A program made the position numbers and the translations under genes. A stretch of DNA of 60,875 nucleotides from JAFGMR01 sp964632755. GTDB taxonomy: Archaea > Halobacteriota > Methanosarcinia > Methanotrichales > Methanotrichaceae. The DNA is taken from contig CAZWDT010000005.1 in NCBI GenBank assembly GCA_964632755.1, positions 1-60,875 of the forward strand, given 5' to 3'. The notes under the pieces were generated by a model that ran no database searches, was not told the origin of the DNA, and was given only the letters and a program-made list of their open reading frames with translations. This document shows, one piece after another, positions 1 through 8,485 of this stretch (its first letter is position 1; every line of letters begins with the position of its first letter).

Positions 1-55
1 AGTTATCGCCCTCATCAATGCCAGAGAAATTCCAACCAATTCTGAGTTCACGACC
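1..55. repeat. Truncated element end (terminal-repeat copy)
   Basis: The first 55 bases match positions 4931-4984 closely, apart from scattered substitutions and one indel, and end in TCACGACC. The reverse complement of that end resembles the left end of the element at 4654. I read this as the right end of a second copy of a small mobile element whose body lies left of the window. No coding sequence belongs to it here. The family is not recognised. Confidence 0.5.
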
Positions 56-121
56 ATCGCGCGAGGTCGGCCACAAAATATAAAGAGGCAAGATCGTAGC
101 GTCTCGCCGAGCCCTTCGAGG

Positions 122-142
122 ACGATCGAGCAACTCGATCGT
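122..142. other. Perfect 9-bp hairpin
   Basis: ACGATCGAG at 122-130 pairs perfectly with CTCGATCGT at 134-142 across a 3-base loop. It lies about 80 bases beyond the 3' end of the hsp20 gene and outside any gene. It could be a transcription or processing signal or part of the neighbouring mobile-element debris. Nothing else was recognised in 56-200. Confidence 0.4.
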
Positions 143-202
143 TCTCAATGTCTTGGCCGTGATCTTCCCTCCTCGCCTGCGTCAGAACGCGTTAGGCCGA
201 AA

Positions 203-210
203 AAAAAGAG
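203..210 (-). terminator. Oligo-T terminator after hsp20
   Basis: On the minus strand a run of eight T follows the hsp20 stop by about a dozen bases. Archaeal RNA polymerase terminates at such U-tracts without needing a hairpin, so this is the likely end of the hsp20 transcript. Confidence 0.55.
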
Positions 211-221
211 GCGGTCTAGGA

Positions 222-809
222 TCACTCGATCGTGACCTCTTTGCCCTTGCGCTTCTCCTCCTTCTTCAGCTCAACGGTGAGGACCCCGTTCTTGTAGGAT
301 GCCTTCGTGCTTTCCGCATCCACCGCGGAGTCGAGGGGGATCATCTTGAAGAACTTCTTGTCGTCCTTGGTCGAGATCTCGATGCTGTCTTCGGCAACGT
401 CGAGCTTTATGTCGTCCTTCTCAACCCCGGGAAGCTCGGCGAAGATCTTGTAGCCGTCCTTCTCCTCCATCACATCGACCATGGGCTCGCGCCCGGAGCT
501 AGGCTCGATTCCCCGGACGGTGGGCTTGATGTTTCCAAACTCCCTGAAGACCGGCTCCTTTCCAGGTTCAGAGGTGTAGCTGAATCCGTAGACGAAGGGG
601 CCGTATCTGCGGGAAACCCCGTAGGGGGTCTTCTCCTCTTTGACGAGCTCCTTCATATCCTCCGGCATGCCCTCCTCAAACTTATTTATGAGGTCCTCGA
701 AGGGGACCTTGAACCAGTCCTCCTCCAGGCGGTTCATCTTATCAAAGGGAAATCCCTTGCTGAAGCTCTCGAATATATCGAATATCGATGGGTACTTTCT
801 TCTCCACAT
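222..809 (-). CDS. Hsp20/alpha-crystallin small heat shock protein
   Basis: This small heat shock protein of 195 residues would be a cytoplasmic, ATP-independent holdase that keeps unfolding proteins soluble. The C-terminal 90 residues form the alpha-crystallin domain. It starts around MVDVMEEKDGYKIFAELPGV, has the strand pattern IKLDV...IEIST, and carries the family motif KNGVLTVELKK near the end. The tail EVTIE is short and lacks a clear I-x-I anchor. The N-terminal 100 residues are acidic and aromatic, as is usual for the variable oligomerisation arm. The start is the ATG at 809, about 30 bases below a predicted transcription start. The gene stands alone, facing away from the mobile-element debris at the window edge. 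Confidence 0.93.
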   Translation of the reverse strand: MWRRKYPSIFDIFESFSKGFPFDKMNRLEEDWFKVPFEDLINKFEEGMPEDMKELVKEEKTPYGVSRRYGPFVYGFSYTSEPGKEPVFREFGNIKPTVRGIEPSSGREPMVDVMEEKDGYKIFAELPGVEKDDIKLDVAEDSIEISTKDDKKFFKMIPLDSAVDAESTKASYKNGVLTVELKKEEKRKGKEVTIE

Positions 810-860
810 AGGCCTTTAACCCCCGTTTCGGTTAACGAATGCTTCTTATAGTCGTGCAAA

Positions 861-876
861 CATATAACTCTTTCTG
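861..876 (-). promoter_or_regulatory. TATA/BRE promoter of hsp20
   Basis: On the minus strand AGAAAGA (BRE-like) directly precedes GTTATATG (TATA box). Initiation about 25 bases downstream would leave an untranslated leader of about 30 bases before the hsp20 ATG. No heat-shock operator could be identified with confidence. Confidence 0.55.
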
Positions 877-906
877 TGGCCGATATTGGGGGAGGTGCCC
901 CATCCC

Positions 907-2091
907 TTAGAGGAAGCCCGCAAGGGTTGTCTGGGAAGGCTGCGAGAGGCTCTTGGCGTGGGGATGCCACTCGCTCATGGGAGTCTGCATGCGCGCGGCA
1001 GCAGCGCTGAGCGCCTCTCCAATGGTCGAGAACCTCTGGGGCAGAGACGCCATCGCCGCCCGGGCCGCTTCCCTGACCACCCATACGCCAAGGGGGGCCC
1101 AGTAGGAGGGCCCGATCTCCCGAAGCGCGAGGACGGCCGCCTGGCGGCCCATACGGAGGAGCCCTTCCAGTGCGGCGAGGCGGGCTGCGTAGTACCCTCC
1201 GGCAAGGGAGCTGTACCCCTGCTTGCCCCGCAGGCCCTCTCCGTCCGAGCCGATCCATGCCTCCCCACCGGACCAGGCCGAATGAGGCATCCATATCTCC
1301 ACGACCTCGAATCGATAATTCAGGGGCATGAGCAATATCTCGAAGTGATTTCCCAACCTCTCGCCCGAGAAGAGGAGGCAGTCGGAGAGAAGCGGCATAT
1401 CGAGCACCTTCTCGGTGAGAGTCCTTCCCACCATGTCATCGGAGGCGGTTATGGACCAGCGGGTGGGAACGAGCTTCCTCTCCTCCCCCAGAAGGCCTAG
1501 GGAGAGCAGCCGAGAGATGTGGTCGACGTCGATCTGGGCAAAATAGAGCTCGGATGCCGCCTGGAAGGCCTTCGCGCCCTCCTCGACCACCTGATCCACC
1601 TTCCTGGGGATGATCGGATTGGATGTGATCTCCATCTCCTCGATGGTCCCGCTCGGCCCACTGGGGCTTAAAACGCCGTCGAATCTGAGGATGCCGCGTG
1701 GCGGCTTATGAAATGTGACCTCTGTCGATACAGGACGGCTCGACATAGCGATCTCCTGGGCCTCCGCTAGAAGCTTTCCGGGGCTTTTCGCCTCGGAGAC
1801 CCCGAGGCGGGTGTTGGAGCGCACGAGCGCTGAACGAAGGGCCACGACCTCCCCCACATCCATCTTCGCGAGGGCCGAATGGTCGGAAGGAGGCCTTTCC
1901 ATCGCAGGGATGAGGGGGCCTGCCCAGATAGTGGGGTAGCCCCTATGTCCGACCAGGACCTCAGGGGGAGAATCCCCGGCGAGGCTAGTGCCCAGCGGGG
2001 GAAGCGATGAGATCTCGCGCGAGCGCCTCAATATGGGGCATATAGGGCGTCCGCAGAGCCCTTTGCCCTTACAGTCAATGCAACGGCTCAT
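907..2091 (-). CDS. nreA: Nre-family DNA repair protein with PIP box
   Basis: This protein of about 394 residues matches the archaeal Nre family (DUF650/DUF651), which acts in repair of DNA damage together with the sliding clamp. The N-terminus has a cysteine cluster CIDCKGKGLCGRPICPI that could bind zinc. The conserved body includes VGHRGYPTIWAGP and the VTFHKPPRGILRFDG region. The extreme C-terminus, QTTLAGFL, is a PCNA-interacting PIP box and is the best single argument for the assignment. I take the ATG at 2091 rather than the one at 2130, because the latter would place the start on top of the promoter shared with hisI. The neighbour hisI is transcribed divergently. Confidence 0.85.
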   Translation of the reverse strand: MSRCIDCKGKGLCGRPICPILRRSREISSLPPLGTSLAGDSPPEVLVGHRGYPTIWAGPLIPAMERPPSDHSALAKMDVGEVVALRSALVRSNTRLGVSEAKSPGKLLAEAQEIAMSSRPVSTEVTFHKPPRGILRFDGVLSPSGPSGTIEEMEITSNPIIPRKVDQVVEEGAKAFQAASELYFAQIDVDHISRLLSLGLLGEERKLVPTRWSITASDDMVGRTLTEKVLDMPLLSDCLLFSGERLGNHFEILLMPLNYRFEVVEIWMPHSAWSGGEAWIGSDGEGLRGKQGYSSLAGGYYAARLAALEGLLRMGRQAAVLALREIGPSYWAPLGVWVVREAARAAMASLPQRFSTIGEALSAAAARMQTPMSEWHPHAKSLSQPSQTTLAGFL

Positions 2092-2105
2092 CGCCAACCC
2101 AATCG

Positions 2106-2121
2106 CCTTTATAAGATATAT
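2106..2121. promoter_or_regulatory. Shared TATA region between nreA and hisI
   Basis: CTTTATAAGATATAT sits in the 45 bases between the two start codons. Read rightward it places transcription initiation near the hisI ATG at 2137, which suggests a leaderless mRNA. Read leftward the AT-rich core can serve nreA. Confidence 0.5.
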
Positions 2122-2136
2122 GGCTATCATCCACCC

Positions 2137-2496
2137 ATGATCCGAGGCCTAAAGGAGGGCGGGCTCGTGCCTACAATCGCCCAGGACTGGGAGACGGGCG
2201 AGGTGCTCATGCTGGCCTATATGAACGAGGAAGCCCTGAGGAGGACGGTAGAGACCGGGAGGGCGCACTACTGGTCGCGCTCAAGAGACAGGCTCTGGCT
2301 GAAGGGGGAGTCCTCGGGACATGAGCAGCTGGTGAAGGAGATCAGGATTGACTGCGACGAGGATGCGATCCTCCTCAAGGTCGAGCAGAAGGGTGGAGCC
2401 TGCCATATGGGTTATCGTTCCTGCTTCTACAGAAACCTCGAGGGCGCTCTTCTGGGGGAGAAGGTATTCGAGCCGGATCTCGTCTATCGAGCATGA
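2137..2496 (+). CDS. hisI: Phosphoribosyl-AMP cyclohydrolase
   Basis: HisI hydrolyses the purine ring of phosphoribosyl-AMP, the third step of histidine biosynthesis, in the cytoplasm. At 119 residues it is a monofunctional archaeal HisI without the HisE pyrophosphatase domain. Diagnostic segments are the YMNEEALRRTVETG helix, YWSRSRDRLWLKGESSG, the metal-binding DCDEDAILLKVEQ, and the zinc-ligand region GGACHMGYRSCFYR. The last four bases overlap the next start codon (ATGA), so hisI and the radical-SAM gene are translationally coupled. No other his gene is in the window. Confidence 0.95.
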   Translation: MIRGLKEGGLVPTIAQDWETGEVLMLAYMNEEALRRTVETGRAHYWSRSRDRLWLKGESSGHEQLVKEIRIDCDEDAILLKVEQKGGACHMGYRSCFYRNLEGALLGEKVFEPDLVYRA

Positions 2497-3584
2497 CCAC
2501 ATATTCCCTCTTCAGCCATCCCCTGCTCGATGTCTCGGCTTGCCTGGAGGGCGGAAGGATCAAGACGAAAGCGCGCGGGCCCATCTCCTTCCTACCAAAG
2601 GTCAAGTCCTCCCTGGAGATGGTGGATGGGCAGATCCCGGTCCTGGCAGGGGAAGAGCTCTGCCTTTCGACGTGGCTTCCGCCCATCCCGAGCCCGGCAT
2701 TCAGCCGTTTTGTGAAGAGCCAGCTCATGGCAACGCTCGGTATCAGGACCCCTGACCAGGTCACGATCTCGATTACCGAGGAGTGTCCCAATCGCTGCCA
2801 GCACTGCGCCCTTCCAGACAGCGGCAGACGAATGAAGCTCACCGTGCCCCAGGTTACAGGCCTCATCGATCAAGCCCTTGATCTGGGAACGACTCTCGTG
2901 ATCTTCGATGGGGGCGAGCCTGCCATGTATAAGGAGCTTTCAAGGCTCGTATCCGCAGTTGACTCGAGGGCTTGCGCCACGCTCTTCACCTCTGGGGCCG
3001 GCTTCTCCTCATCCCTTGCCCGCGAGCTGAAGGGGGCGGGTCTCTACGCGGTGAACGTGAGCCTCGACAGCCCCCGACCTTGCGAGCACGACGCCATGCG
3101 CGGGAGGGCGGGCGCGTACGACGACGCCATGGCTGCCGTTGAGAGCGGGCTTCGGGCTGGGCTTCTGGTCGACCTCTATGTCGTTCTTAGGAGGGAGAAC
3201 ATGAGCCTCCTCCATGAGCTCCACGAGCTCTGCCGGAAGGTCGGCGCTCACGAGCTTACCCTCTTCGAGGTTGTGCCGACAGGGCGATGGGCTGGGCGAG
3301 AGGGTGTTACTCTCACGAGGGCCGATCACGCGACTCTGCGGCGATTCGTGGAGGGGGCCCCGCAGCCGCGCATATTCTCCGTCCCCGAGGCAATGGATCG
3401 GATGGGCTGCTTTGCAGGGAGAAGTTGGCTGCACATCACCCCGGCGGGGGAGGTCTACCCCTGCGCCTGCCTTCCAAGATCGGAGGGCAACGCCCTGGAT
3501 GAGCCCCTCAAGGATATATGGAGGCGTATGGGGCGTCTGCCCTATGGGGGGAAGATGGCTTGCCCTATGAGGGGACCTATCTAA
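2493..3584 (+). CDS. Radical SAM protein with SPASM-like C-terminus
   Basis: This 363-residue protein has a divergent N-terminal domain of about 85 residues. A radical-SAM core follows, with the [4Fe-4S] motif CPNRCQHCALP near residue 95, then FDGGEPAMY (the SAM-binding GGE-type motif) and NVSLDSPRP. The C-terminus, CFAGRSWLHITPAGEVYPC, resembles a SPASM auxiliary-cluster domain of peptide- or cofactor-modifying enzymes. It is short, ending soon after a final Cys (CPMRGPI). The substrate is unknown. The ATGA overlap with hisI implies co-expression but does not by itself show a histidine role. The fairly abrupt C-terminus could be natural or a truncation. Confidence 0.8.
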   Translation: MTTYSLFSHPLLDVSACLEGGRIKTKARGPISFLPKVKSSLEMVDGQIPVLAGEELCLSTWLPPIPSPAFSRFVKSQLMATLGIRTPDQVTISITEECPNRCQHCALPDSGRRMKLTVPQVTGLIDQALDLGTTLVIFDGGEPAMYKELSRLVSAVDSRACATLFTSGAGFSSSLARELKGAGLYAVNVSLDSPRPCEHDAMRGRAGAYDDAMAAVESGLRAGLLVDLYVVLRRENMSLLHELHELCRKVGAHELTLFEVVPTGRWAGREGVTLTRADHATLRRFVEGAPQPRIFSVPEAMDRMGCFAGRSWLHITPAGEVYPCACLPRSEGNALDEPLKDIWRRMGRLPYGGKMACPMRGPI

Positions 3585-3700
3585 GCGTTGAGACCTCGCC
3601 GATATTGATTGTGTGCTAAAGAATGCCAAGGCTGGCCTTTCATGGTCAGTGGCGTCCTATATCGGACTATATGGCAGATCTGAGCCGTCTTATGAGGAAC

Positions 3701-3711
3701 AAGTATATATA
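3701..3711 (+). promoter_or_regulatory. TATA box of HTH-CBS regulator gene
   Basis: GTATATATAGG lies about 35 bases before the ATG at 3743. This spacing would put transcription initiation just before that ATG. It argues against the in-frame ATG at 3719, which would lie within or upstream of the transcription start. Confidence 0.5.
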
Positions 3712-3742
3712 GGAAATTATGGTGACGAATAGCCGAATCTAC

Positions 3743-4606
3743 ATGGAACTCACATCTGTACAAAGGGACATACTGACTGCGTTGATCAATATTCATCGCA
3801 AGGATGGGCGAGCGGTCAAGGGCGAGGAGATCGCCGAGCTGATCGATCGCAATCCAGGAACGATTAGGAACCAGATGCAATCCCTCAAGGCCCTCAACCT
3901 AGTAGAAGGAGTCCCCGGGCCCAAAGGCGGATACAAGGCCACTGGGGGGGCCTATGAGGCCATGAACCTGGATACCAGCGGCAAGACCGTCGAGGTAGCG
4001 GTTGTGCGAAACGGTGTCATGGTTGAGGGGACCTCCGTGAATGAGATCATCTTCAACAAGGTCATGCAGCAGGACGCCTGTGGTGGTGTCGTGCGCATAA
4101 CGGGCAATATCAGGCAGTTCAACATAGGCGACGTGGTTGAGGTTGGGCCCACCCCGGTCAACAGGCTCTACATCAGGGGCAAGGTCACAGGAAGGGATGA
4201 CACCATGAGTCAGCTCATCTTCCATGTGGATGAGATGATCTCCGTCCCTCGCATCCCTGTCAAGGATGTAGCCAGAAGGGCAGTTCGCATACCTCCCGAG
4301 GCGACCCTGAGGGAGGCATCACGAATCTTGGTGCACAATGGCGTGATGGATGCCCTCGTGGAGGAGAATCCTCCGGGCCTCGTTAACCTAACGGATATCG
4401 CAAGGGCCGTTGCCGATGGCAGGATCGACGTGGGCATAAAGGAGATCATGAACCGGAGCTACCTGACCATGGAGTCCGAGGAGCTGATATACGAGGCCAT
4501 AAAGATCCTGGCCAGGGCCGGAATAAACCAGGTCGTTGTCACCGAAAAAGGGGTGCCATGGGGGATCGTTTCCCCAGAGGATCTGATGAAGTCGCTAACA
4601 CCCTAA
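3743..4606 (+). CDS. HTH and CBS-domain transcriptional regulator
   Basis: This protein of about 287 residues (start MELTSVQRDI) belongs to the archaeal family of predicted regulators combining an N-terminal winged helix with two C-terminal CBS domains (COG2524-like). The winged helix spans about residues 5-70 (IAELIDRNPGTIRNQMQSL). A middle beta-rich domain follows. The CBS pair covers the last 120 residues (MNRSYLTMESEELIYEAIKIL...VVTEKGVPWGIVSPEDL). CBS pairs usually bind adenine nucleotides or SAM, so this is a plausible metabolite-sensing regulator. Targets cannot be told from the sequence. It is a single gene, followed by mobile-element debris. Confidence 0.82.
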   Translation: MELTSVQRDILTALINIHRKDGRAVKGEEIAELIDRNPGTIRNQMQSLKALNLVEGVPGPKGGYKATGGAYEAMNLDTSGKTVEVAVVRNGVMVEGTSVNEIIFNKVMQQDACGGVVRITGNIRQFNIGDVVEVGPTPVNRLYIRGKVTGRDDTMSQLIFHVDEMISVPRIPVKDVARRAVRIPPEATLREASRILVHNGVMDALVEENPPGLVNLTDIARAVADGRIDVGIKEIMNRSYLTMESEELIYEAIKILARAGINQVVVTEKGVPWGIVSPEDLMKSLTP

Positions 4607-4653
4607 CCACTCAGATTAAGTAGGCGCATAAAAAAAAATAGATCTCGATGCAG

Positions 4654-4984
4654 GGTCGTGATTCTGAAATAGGTTGGAGTTTCTACAACCAGTCTATCGC
4701 TCGTGATCTCATGAGAAATCGCCGCGAGGGATTCTCTGGGACATTCCAGCTCATAACTGATTCACGACCTCAATGTGCCCTTGCTTAAAAATGGCATTAA
4801 GCGAGTTGTTAGTGGTTAGGTAGTCCATTTTTTGCTGGTTGGTATTTAGCGCAAATGGTCTTGGCACAGTCATGTGCTATTGATTCTCAAAGTATCTTGA
4901 AATAGATTGATCGCTTCCTTGGGTGGCAATAGTTATCGCTTTCATCAATGCCAAAGAAAATCCAGCCAATTTGAGTTCACGACT
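4654..4984. mobile_element. MITE-like element with imperfect terminal inverted repeats
   Basis: The left end GGTCGTGATTCTGAAATAGG, which continues to about 4684, is mirrored by the reverse complement of 4955-4984 (AGTCGTGAACTCAAATTGGC and onward). Roughly 24 of 30 positions agree. No open reading frame of transposase size lies inside the 331 bases. A further TCACGACC at 4762-4769 could mark a shorter alternative end. The right end recurs at 1-55. I see no clear target-site duplication. Confidence 0.45.
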
Positions 4985-5040
4985 TGGGGGGCAGCATGCC
5001 GAAATTGCTGTAATTTCCTCAGCCTTGTATCCTGGGCCAT

Positions 5041-5178
5041 TCACTCCGCGTCAATCGAAAAATACTTTTTACCTGTGATCCATTCCTCGTTCATGTCCAT
5101 CATGATAGATCCAGCGACACGGCCTCTCCGCTTGAGCTCCTTGTTGATCCTCTCCAATCAGTTGTTTGTCCTGATCCG
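5041..5178 (-). pseudogene. IS256/mutator-type transposase C-terminal relic
   Basis: Read on the minus strand, the frame gives GRIRTNN, a stop, LERINKELKRRGRVAGSIMM, then DMNEEWITGKKY and a stop. RTNNxLERINKEIKRR followed by an EEW..(R/K)Y tail is the C-terminal signature of IS256/mutator transposases. Here it is interrupted by TGA and lacks the residues normally between the RR and the EEW tail. It lies just right of the MITE-like element, so the spot is an insertion hot-spot. The rest of the transposase is gone. Confidence 0.65.
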
Positions 5179-5271
5179 CCCGCGGCGCGCGGATCAGATC
5201 GACGAAAGCTATTTATCTGGACCTGCCAGTCTTTTTATATGACAATTCCGGCAGCTTTGGAGGAGTTCTCG

Positions 5272-5457
5272 ATGGCGGAGGTGGCGTGGAAAGAGGAACG
5301 TAGGAGCTTGCGTTCCTCCTTCGACGAATCGAACACCTGGGGCGAGTGCGAGATCGCCACCATCGATGCCGGCGATGGCGCGGAACCCGAAAGTCGCATC
5401 TTGCCTCCAACCTTCGGGGGGATGAGCACTCTGGCCGAAATGGCCGATCGTCTGTAA
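5272..5457 (+). CDS. Small acidic hypothetical protein (doubtful)
   Basis: This open frame of about 61 codons ends 15 bases before the UPF0182 gene, so it could be its operon partner. The product is hydrophilic and acidic (SNTWGECEIATIDAGDG; ILPPTFGGMSTLAEMADRL) with no signal peptide or known domain. I take the ATG at 5272 over the one at 5239, because a TATA-like TTTTTATATG ends at 5239 and would start transcription near 5262. A hairpin (GAGGAACG 5293-5300 with CGTTCCTC 5311-5318) lies inside. No family is recognised, and the opposite strand is also open, so this may not be a gene. Confidence 0.35.
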   Translation: MAEVAWKEERRSLRSSFDESNTWGECEIATIDAGDGAEPESRILPPTFGGMSTLAEMADRL

Positions 5458-5472
5458 TTTTCGGGGTTTTTT

Positions 5473-8106
5473 ATGAGGATTGAACGTTGGGCCCTTGCGG
5501 CCCCGATACTTCTTCTGGTATTTTTAGGTCAGATCGCCTATTTGCTGACGGAATGGCGGTGGTTCCAGTCCCTCGATTACTCCAGCGTCTACGGGACGAT
5601 GATATCGGCGAGGATCGCCCTCTTTCTGGGGTCGGCCCTCGCCTTCGGGGCGGTGAGCCTCGCAAACCTGAGGTTGATCGGAGAGAGGCCCAGATATCTC
5701 ACATGGATCGTGGTTTTGATATCGGTATTCTTCGGCCTTGTGGCGCAGTTTGGCTGGGAGAGGGTACTGTTGGCCCTCAACGCCCAGAGCTTCGGGGTGA
5801 ACGATCCTCTATTCGGGATGGACGTCGGATTTTTCGTCTTCACCCTGCCGCTCCTCTGGTCCCTCTGGTTCGCCCTCTTCGTCGCCATCATCATCAACCT
5901 GGCCATCACCGTCGGAGCCTACCTCTTCCTCCAGGCCGGTAGGTTCATCTTCAACCCGGAGGAGAGAGATTACGCCGAGATCGCGAAGTCGCTCCCGGAA
6001 AGGTCCCTGGCCCACATCAGCGCTCTCTTGGGGATCCTGGTGCTTCTCATTTCTTTCCGGTACCTTCTGGACCGGTACGACCTCCTCTACTCCAGCGGAG
6101 GCGTCGTCTACGGTGCGGGTTATGCCGACGTATACGCGAGGCTTCCGTTCCTCTGCATATATGCCGTCGTGGCGCTGATATCGGCCCTCCTCCTCTTCGC
6201 CTTTGCGGCGGGGAAGAGGTCCTCGAAAATCCCTCTCGCGATCTTGGTTCTTGTGGTAGGAGCGGGCGCCGTCGGCACGATATATCCTGCGGTGATCCAG
6301 CAGTACAGCGTCTCTCCCAACGAGCTGACTATGGAGCGGTCGTTCATTTCCCACAACATCAACTATACGCTCCAGGCCTACGGCCTGGACGACGTCGATC
6401 TGAGGGACTTTCCAGTCGACTACGACCTCACCGGCGCGGATATCAGGAGAAACGTCGATACGGTTGAGAACATCCGGATCTGGGACTGGAGACCTCTCCT
6501 CACCACCTACAAGCAGCTCCAGGAGATCAGGCTCTATTACGAGTTCTTGGACGTCGACATCGACAGGTACGATATCGACGGAAATAAGAGGCAGGTGATG
6601 CTCTCGGCGAGAGAGATCTCCACAGACAGGCTTCCAGATCAGGCCAAGACCTGGCAGAACCTCCACCTCTTCTACACCCACGGCTACGGGATAGCCATGA
6701 GCCCCGTAAACACAGCGACCTCTGAGGGGCTTCCAGAGTTCTTCATCAAGAACCTGCCGCCGGAGTCAGATCTATGCGAGATCGAAAGGCCCGAGATCTA
6801 CTATGGTGAGGGGAGTAAGGACTACGTCATCGTGAATACGAACGTCCTCGAGTTTGACTATGCCATGGGCGACCAGAACGTCTACACCACCTATGCCGGC
6901 ACGGGCGGGTTGAGGCTCGATCCGGCGATGAAGCTCCTCATGGCCTACAGGCTGGAGGCCCCCAAGATCCTCCTCAGCAATGAGCTGACCGATGATAGCA
7001 GGATCATGATCCACAGGAACATCGTCGAGAGGGTGAGGACGATCGCCCCGTTCCTCGACTACGACAGGGACCCTTACATCGTCCTTGAAGACGGGCGTCT
7101 CTTCTGGATCATCGACGCCTACACCATCTCCGACCGCTACCCGTACTCAGAGCCCTCGGGACGGTTCAACTACATCAAAAACTCGGTCAAGGTGGTAGTA
7201 GACGCCCACAACGGGACCGTATCTTTCTACGTCGTCGAGGACGAAGCCATAATCAATGCCTACCAGGCGATATTCCCCGATCTCTTCCTCAACATCGACT
7301 CGATGCCAGAGGGGCTGAAGGCCCACATGAGGTATCCGTCCGACCTATTCCGCGTCCAGGCCGGGATCTACCAGAACTACCACATGAGCGACCCCCAGAT
7401 CTTCTACAACAAGGAGGACGCCTGGGAGATGCCTGTGGAGTTATACCAGGGGGGGCGACAGAGCGTCGAGCCCTACTACGTCATAATGAAGATCCCGGAG
7501 GGCGAGACGGGCGAGGAGTTCATGCTGATACAGCCCTTCACCCCGCTGTCGAGGAACAACATGATTGCCTGGATGTCCGCAAAGTGTGACCAGCTAAACT
7601 ACGGCGACCTCCTGGTCTTCAGGTTCCCGAAAGACCAGCTCGTCTTCGGGCCGATGCAGATCGAGGCGAGGATAGACCAGAGCACCGAGATCTCCGAGCA
7701 GCTGACTCTTTGGGACCAGATGGGAAGCACCGTCATCAGGGGGAACCTCCTGGTCATACCGATAGATAATAGCCTCCTCTACGTCGAGCCTCTCTACCTC
7801 CGGGCAGATATTGGCGAGCTTCCCGAGCTGATGAGGGTCATCGTTGCCTACGGCAACAGGCTCGTGATGGAGGAGACGCTGGAGGTGGCCCTCGGACGTA
7901 TATTCGACCTCGCCCCCGAGGCCCCAAGAACCGTTGCGGATTTGGATGGAGACGGCCTCTCGGCCGAGGAGCTGGTGGTGCGGGCGGGATCTCACTATAG
8001 GGCAGCGCAAGAGGAGCTCCGAGCTGGGAACTGGGCAGCGTACGGCGAGGAGATAGAACGGCTGGGCGAGGTGATCCGCGCCCTTGAGGAGAGGTCTCGG
8101 GCCTGA
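5473..8106 (+). CDS. UPF0182 family integral membrane protein
   Basis: This 877-residue protein has the typical UPF0182 (COG1615) layout. Hydrophobic segments fill the first 290 residues, with the family pattern TEWRWFQSLDYSSVYGTMI near residue 25. A large domain expected outside the membrane follows, including ERSFISHNINYTLQAYGLDD and NLHLFYTHGYG, and the protein ends in an acidic tail with a predicted coiled coil (YRAAQEELRAGNWAAYGEEI). The length matches the family. The function of UPF0182 is not known in any organism that I can name. The start ATG at 5473 begins right at the first membrane segment. It is probably transcribed from the AT-rich region near 5205-5240. Confidence 0.9.
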   Translation: MRIERWALAAPILLLVFLGQIAYLLTEWRWFQSLDYSSVYGTMISARIALFLGSALAFGAVSLANLRLIGERPRYLTWIVVLISVFFGLVAQFGWERVLLALNAQSFGVNDPLFGMDVGFFVFTLPLLWSLWFALFVAIIINLAITVGAYLFLQAGRFIFNPEERDYAEIAKSLPERSLAHISALLGILVLLISFRYLLDRYDLLYSSGGVVYGAGYADVYARLPFLCIYAVVALISALLLFAFAAGKRSSKIPLAILVLVVGAGAVGTIYPAVIQQYSVSPNELTMERSFISHNINYTLQAYGLDDVDLRDFPVDYDLTGADIRRNVDTVENIRIWDWRPLLTTYKQLQEIRLYYEFLDVDIDRYDIDGNKRQVMLSAREISTDRLPDQAKTWQNLHLFYTHGYGIAMSPVNTATSEGLPEFFIKNLPPESDLCEIERPEIYYGEGSKDYVIVNTNVLEFDYAMGDQNVYTTYAGTGGLRLDPAMKLLMAYRLEAPKILLSNELTDDSRIMIHRNIVERVRTIAPFLDYDRDPYIVLEDGRLFWIIDAYTISDRYPYSEPSGRFNYIKNSVKVVVDAHNGTVSFYVVEDEAIINAYQAIFPDLFLNIDSMPEGLKAHMRYPSDLFRVQAGIYQNYHMSDPQIFYNKEDAWEMPVELYQGGRQSVEPYYVIMKIPEGETGEEFMLIQPFTPLSRNNMIAWMSAKCDQLNYGDLLVFRFPKDQLVFGPMQIEARIDQSTEISEQLTLWDQMGSTVIRGNLLVIPIDNSLLYVEPLYLRADIGELPELMRVIVAYGNRLVMEETLEVALGRIFDLAPEAPRTVADLDGDGLSAEELVVRAGSHYRAAQEELRAGNWAAYGEEIERLGEVIRALEERSRA

Positions 8107-8485
8107 CCCGAAAGGAATTCCCGCCGTTGGGCGGCGAAGCCGGAGATCGGGGCGGGAACCCGGTGGCTGATCGGATGACGAACCCCCAGCTCTAAGGGGG
8201 ACTTGGTCCGGCTTCTGGCCGGTGAGGGCGTCTTTTGGGACACCTTCCTTCAAAGGCTATCAGAGGGCCGAAAGCTTCGCATCCATCATGCCTGAGGAGC
8301 TGAAGGCAGTTCTGGATTCCTGTCTGGCTTCCCGTTCCGCCCTCGGGCACTTGGGGGGATGCACTACAAAGACATTGCTCCATCGTAACTGGGTAAATCG
8401 AGTCATTTGCTTAATCGGGATTCAGCTTATAGGTATCCCAATAAGGGATTCCATGGCCTGCTGGTTCTTGGTTTCTTGGGGAACG
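8107..8485. other. Intergenic stretch with one hairpin
   Basis: These 379 bases lie between the converging UPF0182 and pyrH genes. Frames are open on both strands but match nothing I know and have no promoter. The only structure noted is GGTATCCC (8432-8439) pairing with GGGATTCC (8445-8452) across AATAA, with one mismatch. It lies 34 bases past the pyrH stop and may end that transcript. Confidence 0.4.

Noticed and set aside
153..851. A 232-codon plus-strand frame over the hsp20 gene.
   Set aside because: It is the antisense of hsp20, which has clear alpha-crystallin motifs and its own promoter.
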